In this document: piece after piece, positions 52,043 to 62,300 of the stretch
Layout of the letters: every line of letters starts with the position of its first letter
How positions within the stretch are numbered: position 1 is the stretch's first letter
Assembly: GCA_036322835.1 (NCBI GenBank)
Contig: AP027304.1
Location: 2,170,001 to 2,234,000 of the forward strand
Origin: Tenuifilaceae bacterium CYCD
Lineage (GTDB): Bacteria; Bacteroidota; Bacteroidia; Bacteroidales; Tenuifilaceae
Length of the DNA: 64,000 nucleotides
Reading direction: 5' to 3'
Position numbers and translations under genes: made by a program
Notes under the pieces: generated by a model
The model's database searches: none
Told to the model about the DNA's origin: nothing
The model's input: the letters and a program-made list of their open reading frames with translations, nothing else

Positions 52043-54160
52043 ATGAGTTTCCCATCTAGTATTAATGAGGTGCCATTTTTCAGGTTATTAATACCCATCA
52101 CGCTTGGAATCTTTTTGCAAATCTTCTTCAACCTGCTTCCTGCAAGTCCTGCTATCTTTATCATACCTATTTCTGTTTTTTTATTATTGACGATATCGTA
52201 TTTTCTGTTTCAGCAATGGCAGCATCGATGGTTGTTTGGTGTTGCGCTTAACTTGTTCCTGTTTGTTAGTGGTGTAACTCTATCTGTAAATTTCTCATAT
52301 TCTAATGCAATAACAAAGGACACAGCAACTAAGGTAGTAGTTCGGTTGCTCGATAATCCTCAGCAACGGGTTCGATCTGTAAGGGCAAAATGCCAAATTA
52401 CTAATGTTCTGGTTAACCAGCGTTATGTATCGTCGAGTGAGAATATCTTGCTATACTTTAGCATCTCCGATACTTTAGTTGCCTCGTTGAAATATGGTGA
52501 TGTTATTGCTGCAACAATAACCCCACGAGAATTTGATGAGCCGTTGAACCCATATCAATTCGATATGAGGCAGTATATGAGGCAGGAAGGAATTCGTTTT
52601 TCGGCGTATGTGGCAGAGAATAATTGGATTCGTTGTGGTAGTCGTCCTAATGCATTAGTTGCTTATTCCTTGGGACTGCGAGACCACTTTGTTGAACTTT
52701 TTAAAAAGTATAACATAAAAGGACAGGAGTTGGCAGTTGTTTCGGCTTTAACGCTTGGCTATCGGGAACTTTTGGACGATGAAATACAAAAGGTGTACTC
52801 TTCAACTGGGGCAATGCATATACTATCGGTGTCTGGACTACATGTAGGCATTTTATATTTGGTATTGGCGCTTGTCCTTAGGCTCGTTCCTGATAGTCGG
52901 ATTTTGCGTCCCTTGAAACTTTTGATATCCCTATTTTTCCTTTGGTTTTTTGCACTACTCACTGGACTATCGCCATCTGTTAGTCGATCGGCATTAATGT
53001 TTTCGCTTGTAGCAATTGGCCAAAGTTTTGGTGTCCGTTCGAATGTGATGAATACATTGGCTATTGCTGCATTTGTGCTTTTAGTCGCAAACCCATATAA
53101 TTTACTAAATGTTGGATTCCAATTGTCATTTATTGCATTGCTGTCAATAGTTGTGTTTTATCCCTTTATTTATCCACTATTTTACACCAAAAATAAGGTA
53201 TTAGACTATATTTGGTCGTTGGTTGCTGTATCTATTGCTGCTCAGATAGGAACATTTCCTATAACTGCAGCAAGTTTTTCGCAGTTCCCAAACTATTTTA
53301 TATTAACCAACCTAATAGCAATACCGCTATCAACGCTTATTCTCTATTCAGCATTATTGCTATTGGTTATATCTCCCTTTTCAATGCTTGCTTCATGGGT
53401 TGGAAAATTACTTAACTTTCTATTGGTTTTGTTGAATGGGGGACTATCGTGGGTCGAAGAAATGCCAGGCTCTCTTTGGTCTGGAATTCATTTAAGCATA
53501 TTGCAGACCTTTCTAATTGTTGTTTCACTAGTATTACTCACTTTATGTATTATTAAATGGAAGTTTTTGTTTTTTCATCTGGCGTTGGCATTATCAATTG
53601 CTGTTTTATCAATTGGGGTTGGGCATCGATTTGCCATTATAAGGAATAATGAGTTTGTTGTTTTTAATATTCCTCGCGAATCGGCGGTGTGTTATAGGAG
53701 CGGAGGCATTGCAAACTTTATAAAACTAGATACATTAATGGCCAATCCTGTAGAGCAGTATGGTTTTTACCTAAGCGGGTATGTTAACCACGAAACGTAT
53801 TGGGGGCAGCATCGATGTTGGGATACCGATTCGTTGTTGGATGATGAAAAAGTAAAGAGTGTCCAACTTAGAAAGAACATGGGTCTGGCGCTACTAAAGA
53901 TGAATAAGATGTTGGTTGCGTTGCCCTATTGCGATTCAGCTTGGAATTTAAGTGCTCATAGAGCAATAGATGTTGATGTGCTACTGGTAAATAATCACTT
54001 TTCGAGTAATCTGCTCTGTTTTATTAGACCTAAACTTGCTGTTATTGATGGCTCTGTTTCACGAAAGAAATTGGATAAATTGATGCTTCTTTTGGTTGAA
54101 CATAAGATTCCTATTTATGATTCTAATGTTCTTGGAGCATTTAGACTCAACATAGACTAA
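52043..54160 (+). CDS. comEC: ComEC/Rec2-family DNA uptake channel protein
   Basis: 705-residue polytopic membrane protein. N-terminal helices and an OB-like periplasmic domain (DUF4131-type, about 25-190), then the Competence domain (about 215-500) with STGAMHILSVSGLHVGILYLVL, LTGLSPSVSRSALMF and NVGFQLSFIALLSIV. The last 200 residues do not show the metallo-beta-lactamase HxHxDH motif of longer ComEC proteins; a degenerate soluble region (LAVIDGSVSRKKLDKLMLLLVEHKIPIYDS) remains. It should translocate single-stranded DNA across the inner membrane. Stand-alone gene after the def terminator. Confidence 0.93.
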   Translation: MSFPSSINEVPFFRLLIPITLGIFLQIFFNLLPASPAIFIIPISVFLLLTISYFLFQQWQHRWLFGVALNLFLFVSGVTLSVNFSYSNAITKDTATKVVVRLLDNPQQRVRSVRAKCQITNVLVNQRYVSSSENILLYFSISDTLVASLKYGDVIAATITPREFDEPLNPYQFDMRQYMRQEGIRFSAYVAENNWIRCGSRPNALVAYSLGLRDHFVELFKKYNIKGQELAVVSALTLGYRELLDDEIQKVYSSTGAMHILSVSGLHVGILYLVLALVLRLVPDSRILRPLKLLISLFFLWFFALLTGLSPSVSRSALMFSLVAIGQSFGVRSNVMNTLAIAAFVLLVANPYNLLNVGFQLSFIALLSIVVFYPFIYPLFYTKNKVLDYIWSLVAVSIAAQIGTFPITAASFSQFPNYFILTNLIAIPLSTLILYSALLLLVISPFSMLASWVGKLLNFLLVLLNGGLSWVEEMPGSLWSGIHLSILQTFLIVVSLVLLTLCIIKWKFLFFHLALALSIAVLSIGVGHRFAIIRNNEFVVFNIPRESAVCYRSGGIANFIKLDTLMANPVEQYGFYLSGYVNHETYWGQHRCWDTDSLLDDEKVKSVQLRKNMGLALLKMNKMLVALPYCDSAWNLSAHRAIDVDVLLVNNHFSSNLLCFIRPKLAVIDGSVSRKKLDKLMLLLVEHKIPIYDSNVLGAFRLNID

Positions 54161-54260
54161 AAAATAGCGTTAAAATGCTTACAATCTCCATAAATTGATA
54201 TTAATTTGCAGTTTATTTTGCGTGATAGTTTCCACCAAACAAGTTTAATTGTATTAGGTA

Positions 54261-55601
54261 ATGAATATTATAATAGTTGGAGCAGGAGAAGTAGGAACGC
54301 ACTTAGCAACCATGCTGGCTAAGGAGTATCATGATGTTGTTGTGATTGATCCTGATGCCGAAATGTTAAGCAATTTGGCTGCAACTACCGATGTTATTAC
54401 CTTTCAGGGATCGGCTACCTCTATCAATGTGCTGAAGGAGGCGAATATTAAAAAGGCCGATTTGTTTATAGCCGTGGCTCATTCCGAGGAAACTAACATT
54501 GTTTCGGCTACATTGGCAAAACGATTGGGTGCAAAGAAGGTTATTGCACGTATCGATAAGAATGAGTATCTACAGCCCAATAACAAGGAAATATTCTTAA
54601 ATCTTGGTATCGATTCCTTGATTTATCCGGAACGTCTTGCTGCCCGCGAAGTTATTACTTTGCTAGGGCAAACAAGCTCTACTGAGTTTGTTGATTTTTC
54701 TGGCGGAAAATTATCCTTGGTGGTGTTTCGGTTAGAGGAGGATTCCCCTGTTATAGATAGCACTTTGCTTCAGGCAACTAAAAGTTTGCAGAACTTGGAG
54801 TACCGGGCGGTTGCCATATCGCGCGAGGGCGAAACAATTATTCCTCGTGGAAGCGATCAGTTCAAATATAACGATTTGGTTTATGTTATTGCCAACCAGA
54901 GCGGTATTAAGAATATGATGGAGTACTCTGGTAAAAAGAATATCGACGTGAATAACCTCATGATTCTTGGCGGAAGCCGTATTGCCATCCAAATTACCAA
55001 CGAACTCGAAAAATCGATGAACGTTAAGATCATTGAGGTGGATAAGGATAAAAGTCAGAAATTGGCGGGTCAGTTTAAGAATGCGTTGGTAATTAATGGC
55101 GATGGGCGTAATACCGATTTGCTGATAGAGGAGGGGTTGCCATACATGGATGCATTTGTTGCTGTAACGGGTAACTCCGAAACCAATATTCTGTCGTGCA
55201 TTGTGGCCAAGCGTATGGGGGTAAAAAAGACCATTGCCGAAATTGAGAATATTAATTACATCCGTTTGGCCGAGAGTATTGGGGTTGATACTGTTATCAA
55301 TAAGAAATTAATTACTGCCAGCCGTATTTTCCGTTATACCATGAGCACCGATGTGTCAACCATAAAATGTCTCACGGGTTCCGATGCCGAGGTTCTTGAG
55401 TTTATTGTAAAACCTGGGTCTCCGGTTACAAAAGGGAAGTTAAAGGAGATATCCTTTCCCAAGGATGCAATTATTGGTGGTGTGGTGCGTGGTGATTCTG
55501 CATTTATTGCCAAGGGCGATAGCGAAATTAAGCCATACGATAGAGTTGTTGTTTTTGCTCTTCCATCTGCAATTCATAAAATCGGAAAATTTTTCAACTA
55601 A
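54261..55601 (+). CDS. trkA: Trk-type K+ transport regulatory protein TrkA
   Basis: 446-residue cytoplasmic NAD-binding regulator of a TrkH/G potassium channel. Two tandem RCK units: the first starts MNIIIVGAGEVGTHLATMLAKEYHDVVVIDPD (residues 1-32), with TrkA_C about 150-220; the second starts NNLMILGGSRIAIQITNELEKS (about 230-250), TrkA_C about 370-446. The second Rossmann motif (GGSRIA) is weaker than the first. No trkH gene follows in the window, although the two are often adjacent. The 54161-54260 gap holds no clear promoter. Confidence 0.95.
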   Translation: MNIIIVGAGEVGTHLATMLAKEYHDVVVIDPDAEMLSNLAATTDVITFQGSATSINVLKEANIKKADLFIAVAHSEETNIVSATLAKRLGAKKVIARIDKNEYLQPNNKEIFLNLGIDSLIYPERLAAREVITLLGQTSSTEFVDFSGGKLSLVVFRLEEDSPVIDSTLLQATKSLQNLEYRAVAISREGETIIPRGSDQFKYNDLVYVIANQSGIKNMMEYSGKKNIDVNNLMILGGSRIAIQITNELEKSMNVKIIEVDKDKSQKLAGQFKNALVINGDGRNTDLLIEEGLPYMDAFVAVTGNSETNILSCIVAKRMGVKKTIAEIENINYIRLAESIGVDTVINKKLITASRIFRYTMSTDVSTIKCLTGSDAEVLEFIVKPGSPVTKGKLKEISFPKDAIIGGVVRGDSAFIAKGDSEIKPYDRVVVFALPSAIHKIGKFFN

Positions 55602-55763
55602 AGTATTCTATTACTAGGATTTTTATAATCATAGCCATCTTTTAGCCCGTTGGTAAATAGCAAAAAACTATCCAACAACTCTTTCCTTAATTATTTTGTA
55701 GAAAAGTGTCGTTGGACAAATGTGTTAAGGCTGTTTTAGCCTGATATCTTTTCCTAAATAAAG
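55602..55763. other. intergenic region
   Basis: About 160 nt after trkA with no gene, hairpin with T-run or known RNA seen. Confidence 0.4.
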
Positions 55764-55898
55764 TTATGCTTTATTTGAAAGTTCTGTTTGATTTACTTGG
55801 CTATACGCAGGGCAAGTCTTTTTTGAGCAAGAACTAAATGCTATTGTTGCAATAACCAAGAGTAAAAGAACTTTTGCGGTTGAACTCATTTTTTTCAT
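55764..55898 (-). CDS. very small lipoprotein with CPAY motif
   Basis: 44-residue predicted lipoprotein read directly from the minus strand. Start ATG at 55898-55896, stop TAA at 55766-55764. MKKMSSTAKV is followed by a hydrophobic stretch (LLLLVIATIA) and lipobox FSSC at residues 21-24; the mature peptide begins CSKKTCPAYSQVNQ and has only about 21 residues. It resembles the next small gene (lipobox then C-P-V-Y-A-S). Small lipoproteins with a Cys-Pro-x-Tyr motif are common in Bacteroidota; function unknown. Confidence 0.65.
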   Translation of the reverse strand: MKKMSSTAKVLLLLVIATIAFSSCSKKTCPAYSQVNQTELSNKA

Positions 55899-55930
55899 AG
55901 TGATAAATTTATAATTTCAAAGGTTACCGA

Positions 55931-56053
55931 TTAATTTTGAACTTCATATGTTGTGCTTGCGTACACTGGACAAGGTATGTTGTTATTACACGAATTAAGT
56001 AACACAATCCCTAAAACCAAAAGTAAAAATAGTAAAAATCTTCTTTTAAACAT
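55931..56053 (-). CDS. very small lipoprotein with CPVY motif
   Basis: 40-residue predicted lipoprotein. MFKRRFLLFLLLVLGIVLLNSC is a textbook lipoprotein signal peptide with lipobox LNSC (residues 19-22); the mature part CNNNIPCPVYASTTYEVQN is 19 residues. It lies 32 nt upstream of the CPAY lipoprotein on the same strand and the two share Cys, Cys-Pro-x-Tyr and a following Ser, so they appear to be a diverged duplicate pair. Start at 56053 is chosen because it begins the signal peptide; a longer reading frame upstream has no such feature. Confidence 0.6.
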   Translation of the reverse strand: MFKRRFLLFLLLVLGIVLLNSCNNNIPCPVYASTTYEVQN

Positions 56054-56257
56054 AAACAAGAAATATATTATTTTGTTTCGACCGATATTTCTTAATACGT
56101 TGCAAGTAATATTTAAGCTGCAATTTATCAAAATTTATTTGATGAATATCCTATAAATGTTGATTTGCATCGGTTTTGGTGCTGTTCTGAAATGCTGTTT
56201 TTTATTCATGAGAGTTATCTGCTTTTTTAGAGAATTTCACGTATGATTTTAAAAAAA

Positions 56258-56283
56258 ACAAAACCCCCGATTTCGGGGGTTTT
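56258..56283 (-). terminator. Rho-independent terminator of giant secreted protein gene
   Basis: AAAACCCCCG (56260-56269) pairs with CGGGGGTTTT (56274-56283) around ATTT. On the minus strand the hairpin is followed by a long T-run (56258-56251). It is 22 nt after the stop of the 2262-residue gene. Confidence 0.88.
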
Positions 56284-56305
56284 GAAATATAGACAATTTG
56301 ATCAA

Positions 56306-59300
56306 TTATTCTTTAACCAACTTGCGTAGTGTAGATTCACCCTTGTTGTTGGTAAATTTAACAAGGTAAATACCGCGAACTAGTTCCTGAGTGTTAATAG
56401 AATTCTCACCAGAAACAGTCTTATCCATAACAACCTGACCAATAATTGATGTGATTGTTACGCGGGTAATATCGGCACCGCTAAACTTAATTTCATTGCT
56501 GAATGGGTTAGGGAATGCCTTTAGGCTTGCAATGGTGTTGGTTTCAACATCAGTAGCGTACATAACAACATCAACAGTTTTTGCAGCACCTGCCACTGTG
56601 AATGAACCTGAATAATCGTTATATCCAGATTTTGTTGCAGTGAAGCTGTAATCTCCATTAACTAGATCTATAGTTGCAACGCCGCTAGCATTGGTTGTTA
56701 ATGTTTGGCTATTAACGGTAATGGTTACACCTTCCATCGCAGTGCTGTTGTGAGTAACGTTAAATGTAACAGTGTAGGTTGGTACATGAGTGATTACATC
56801 GTTAGCATCGCGTGGTAGTATCTCGAATATGCTGCCGTAGTAACTAATTACGCCAGTAATATCGTAGATAGTACCTACTGTAAGTGCAAGTTCGGAGTAT
56901 AGCCCGTAGTATGCAGTTAAATCGCCAGTACCATCATTAATAACACCGCCAGTTGTTACAGTTGATCCGCCAGATGTAGTAGTGGTTAGGCTATTGCAGG
57001 TTGCATTTGTAACCTTAACAAGCATACTTTCATATTTCTCGTTATTTGCTGCAAGAGTCGACACTGCTACAGGTGTAGGAAGTGTATTGCCTTGGTTAAG
57101 AATAGTTAGCGCTGCTGCATTGTTTAGTTGAGTTACGCTATAGGATTCAGCAACAGTAGCAACTATTTCAACGCTATCGCCAACGGTTGCAGAGTACGAA
57201 CTAGAGTAAACGTAAATTCCACCCCATTCGCTGTCTCCATCTTGTAGATAGAACGAGGTTGTTGATGTTCCTGCTTTTACAGCAGTTACAATACCTTTTG
57301 TTCTAACAAGTTGTCCTTTATAAGGCGATTCAGCAGGAGTTGCGGTTGTGTACTGAATATCGTGTATCGAGAGTGATACAGGAACCTGATTGGTTACAGT
57401 TACAGTCCAAGCCTTTGTTTCGGTATTCTGTGCTGTTACAGTGTAGGTTACTGCGCTAGAGAAATCCTGAGGTGTGCCAGATGCAGGATTAATAGTAGCA
57501 CCAGCCGATACCGTAATAGTAGGAGCAAGGCTGGTTAACGTGGTTCCGTAAGGCATTAAAACGGTAACTGTTCCTGCAGTTGCGTCAATAACACTTGTGC
57601 CAAGTTGATTAGCAATAGCAAACGATGTTATGTCTTTCTTGCTGCTCGGTGTACTTGAAACCGTTACAGTTACAGTCCATGCTAGTGTTGTTCCATCCTG
57701 TGCGGTTACGGTGTAAGTTACAGGATTTGTAAAGTCTGTTGCAACACCAGAAGCAGGGCTGATTGTAGCAAAGTTAGATACCTTAATGGTTGGAGTTAAA
57801 GCAGTAACAGCGGTTCCGTTAATTACAGTGATATTAACTGTATGAGCGGTAGCATCAATTACAGCATTATCTTCTTGGTCGGCTAAAGTAAATGCAAGAA
57901 TATCCTTTGCACTGCTCTTGCTAATGTGCCATCCTAGGAAGCTAACATCATCTTGGGCGTTAACAATCCACTGGGAGTCATCGGCAGTGGTTCCTGCAGA
58001 GGCAGCCCAATCGGTAGTTCCAGATATAACATCATTTTTACGAACTAAGGTGTGGTTGGCTGTTGCTCCATCTGTACCTGCTACAGCCCAGTTGCTAGTG
58101 CCAGGATCGCTTCCTATTGTTCCAATAACATCAATTAGAACATCATCTTTGTATAGTCCTAATGCATCGTTCCCGTTGAAATAGGTAACAGTGCTAGTTG
58201 TGTTTGCTATGCCAAGGATTGTTGCATTTGAACCGGCGTTGGCAATTACATATACACCACCCTCAACTAAAGTTCCGGTTAGTGCTAACTCCGAACTTGC
58301 TGTTGCTGCACCATTAGGGTATAGCTTAACTTTATAGTGCGATAGATCAACGTCTGATGTCTTAGGGTTGTAGATTTCGATAGCTTTATTATTGCTACCA
58401 CCTTCAAGGTATTCGCTGAAGAATAGATCTGAGGTAACTTCTTCAAATACAGCATCAACAGTTACATCGGCAGTTGCAGTAAACGAGTAGGTTGCATTAG
58501 TTCCAACTTGTACAGAGTTTACTTGCCATTCTTTGAAGTTGTATCCAGAGTTTGCAGTTGCGGTCAAGGTTACAGTTGCTCCTTCTTCAAAAACTCCATC
58601 ACCACTAACTGTACCAGCGCCTGCAGGGGTTATGTTTGCCGTTATAGTATAGCTGACTATCGCTTCAAATACAGCATCAACAGTTACATCGGCAGTTGCG
58701 GTAAACGAGTAGGTTGCATTAGTTCCAACTTGTACAGAGTTTACTTGCCACTCTTTAAATTTATAACCAGAGTTTGCAGTTGCGGTTAAGGTTACGGTTG
58801 CACCATGGTTGTATGCGCCATCGCCAGTTACTGTGCCAGCACCCGCAGGGGTTACGTTTGCAGTAATAGTGTGGCTATCAATTTCGAACTGTGATTCGAA
58901 AGTGTGATTTGCAGTTACATTGGTGAAATCGTACGAAGCAACAGCACCAACAGATGCACCATCAACTAGAACATCCTTAATATGGTAGTTTGCATCAGCA
59001 GCAACTGTGAACGATACGTTGCCATCATAGTTAACGGTTTGGTTGGTGTTAGGTGTTGTTGTGCCATTAGCACCGGCTGTTACAGTAATGGTGTAAGTGT
59101 TTATTGCAAAGGTTACAGCTATTGTGTGGTTTGCTGTAACGTTTGTGAATCCATAGGTGTAAGCAGCCTCATTAGCAGCAGCAGTTACAGCATTGCCATC
59201 AACAAGTAACGAGGCAATATGGTAGCCTGTGCTAGCTGTAATATCGTAAGATTGACCTTCGCCATAAACTACAGTAGCATCGCCAGATGGAGTAATTGTT

Positions 59301-62300
59301 CCGTTAGCGCCTGCAGAAGCAGCAATGGTAAAGGTTTTCTTGGTCATGCTAACAGCCTCGTCAACATTAGCGTCAACTACGTCAACAGTTCCGGTTGCAT
59401 CTACATATTCAGTTTTGGTTACAGTGTAAGCAATGCCAGTTGCTGCAGTTACATTGTTAAATGTAGCTACGCCCGAAGCATTGGTTACTTGGTTAATGCT
59501 GTTCATGGTTACAGTTGCTCCTTCAATAGGAGTAACGCCCTCCTCTTTAACTGTAAATGTTACAGTGTATGTTGGAACGGTTGTTTCTGTCATGGTAACA
59601 TTCACGGTTTTGTCACCATCAACGGTTACATTGGAGTTGATGGGATAGTAACCAGTTTTAACAACTGAGTATGCCAATGTAGCAGGGGCAACATCGGTAA
59701 ATGTAGCAACACCACTTGCATCGGTATTAACATTTGTAGTGTTGAAACTTACAGTAGCACCTTCAATTGGGTTGGTTCCGTCGGTTACGTTGAATGTAAC
59801 GGTGTAGGTGGTAAATGCAAATGTTACATCAATGGTATGGTTGTCTGTAACGTTGTTGAAAGTGTAGGTGAATGATGTTGGGTTTGTTCCAATATCTATA
59901 GGACCAGCATCAACAGCAACAGTAGCGATATGATAGCCTGCTGCGGCATTAATTACAAATGCTTGATTAGCATTGTACTCAACTATAACGCTTCCACTTG
60001 GAGTAATAGTTCCAAAGTTTATATTGTTAAAGGTTGCTGTGATAATTGGTTTTTGCTGTAATGTTACCTTGTAGTATTTTACGGTAGTTCCATTCTGAGC
60101 AGTAACGGTAACTAGAATAACATCGTTATCGGCTAGTGCTTTGCTTGCAGGATCAGCAACAACTACATCGTTAACTTTAACTTCAACTGTTGCGGTAGCA
60201 TCGTTCTTTGTTGGAACAATACCTGCAGCAGAAGCAAAACTATCAAACCACATGGTAGCACCTGCTTCTGTTGGAGCAGTAACCTCACAATCAGCAACAG
60301 TTAATGATGTTCCGTTAATGGCAAGGGCACTTAATGTCGCGTCGGTACTTGCTGCTGTAACTGTAAAGTTAATTGTGTATGTGTTATTAACTAAACCATC
60401 CTCCGAGGTTAATGCAACAGTTGTGTTTCCAGGTAAACTTGCCGCATTTGTAAGAATATCGGCAGATTTAGTATCTGTTTCGGTATAGGTTACTGTTGGA
60501 ACGGTAGTTGTTCCGTATGGCAACTCAACATTATAGGTTAATGTTGCAGCATCGAAACCAGTTATGGTCGCTCCGTCAACTTTTAGGTCGGATAGTGTTG
60601 CTACATTACTGTACAGGTAAATGTCGGAAGCATCACGGGGGTAAAGTTGGTAACTTGGATTATAGTATCCTAGTACTCCTTTTATGTCGTACTTACGATT
60701 AATTTCAAGCGCTGGACTTGGATCATATAAAGACTTGTAAACAACAAGATCACCAGAGCCATCATTCAATGTGTATTTGCCTGTTGCTGGAATTGCTGTA
60801 CAGGTGGCTCCTGTTACTTTAATTAGTACACTTTCGTATTCCTCTGCATTGGCATCAAGTGTGCTAATGACTTTTGCTTCAGGAAGAGTATTGCTGTTGC
60901 TTGCTATGGTTGTTAGAGGAACTGTTGAATATATCTGGGTAATACTGCTACTTTCAACTGCTTTTCCTATAACTATTAAACTATCACCAACTTGGCATCC
61001 ATGTTCAGCTAAGTAAGAAACGTAAATTCCGCTCCAGGCTCCAGTGCCAGCTTGTAGGTAAAGTTTTTTTCCACCTGTAATTATTGCGGTAACCCTACCT
61101 CCTATACGAACGCTATCGGTTGCCCAGTTACTTGCTCCGGCTGTATTTTGGCTTTGAACATCATATATCGATGTTTTTGCAATTATTCTGAATCCGTTAT
61201 CACTTTCGTCTGTTGCACCTGATGCATTGCCTGTTAAACGAATCTTATACTGAGTGCCATACTTGGTATCTTCTGGTATTTGGTATTCAAACGATCCTGT
61301 GTTGGGCAAAGCAGTTTCTTCCGTTATCCAGCCCCATGTGGAGGTAAGCCCTTGCCTTACGTAGGCTTCGAACTTAATTGTTTCACCATCCATGTTGGCC
61401 GATGTCCATGTTATAGTTACGTTATCCCCTGCAATGTATCTATCAGTGGATAAGTTTGGCGAGGTTACAGTTATTAGATGTGTGCTAAATGTAATTTCAG
61501 GAATAGTTCCATCTGTTTTAAAATCAATAGATGTCCCCGAGTTGGTGTAAGGGTAAATACGTGCTGTGTATGTTTGTCCTGCAATTAAAGTGCTTAATGT
61601 ATATGTTTGAACACCGTAAGCAACATTTATTGCTCCAGTACCATCCGAGAAATCGGTATCATCTGCGATTGGAGTACCATCGGTAACAGAGAATGTTCCG
61701 GTTGTGTTTATAACAATAACATAGTTTTCTGGTGCCTGCGCTCCTGCAACAGCATCAATCCAGTCCAGTTGGGCTGTAGTGCTAATAACATTTGAAGCAG
61801 CAAAACCCGTTGCATGGTTTGTAGGCTCAGGCATTATGCTTGTTGTTGTGACATCGGCAATTGCTGTAACTGATGTTTGTAGGTTGGGTACATTATCCTC
61901 AGCAACTACGTAAACATCGTAAGTAGTACCAGCCGATAAACCGCTAACTGTGTGCGATACATCGCCTGTAGTGTAAATGAAATTTCCAAATTGAACCTGA
62001 CCTGCGGCTGTATGTCCTTTTACTGCCGCAACATCAGGGATGCCGGAGCCATCGCTTACAACTACATAGTAAACAGTACCCGCTTCGTCAAGGTTTGCTA
62101 CAAGGTCGAATTGTGTGTTATAAACATTGACTGTTTTTGGGTAGTCTGTTGTCCAAACTGGAGCTGTTATATCAATTAAAGTAGAAGCATTGCCCGTTGA
62201 TTCATTTGAATAGTTAAATGCTTTATCTACAGTGTATACTTTATACCAGTATTGAGTCCCTTGCGAAAGAGAATTATCGGTAAAAGAAGTTGATGTTCCT

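Noticed and set aside
58508-59668. Long plus-strand reading frames opposite the giant gene
   Set aside because: They are antisense shadows of repetitive Thr/Val/Ala-rich coding sequence, rich in Cys/Ser/Tyr with no signal peptide or family match.
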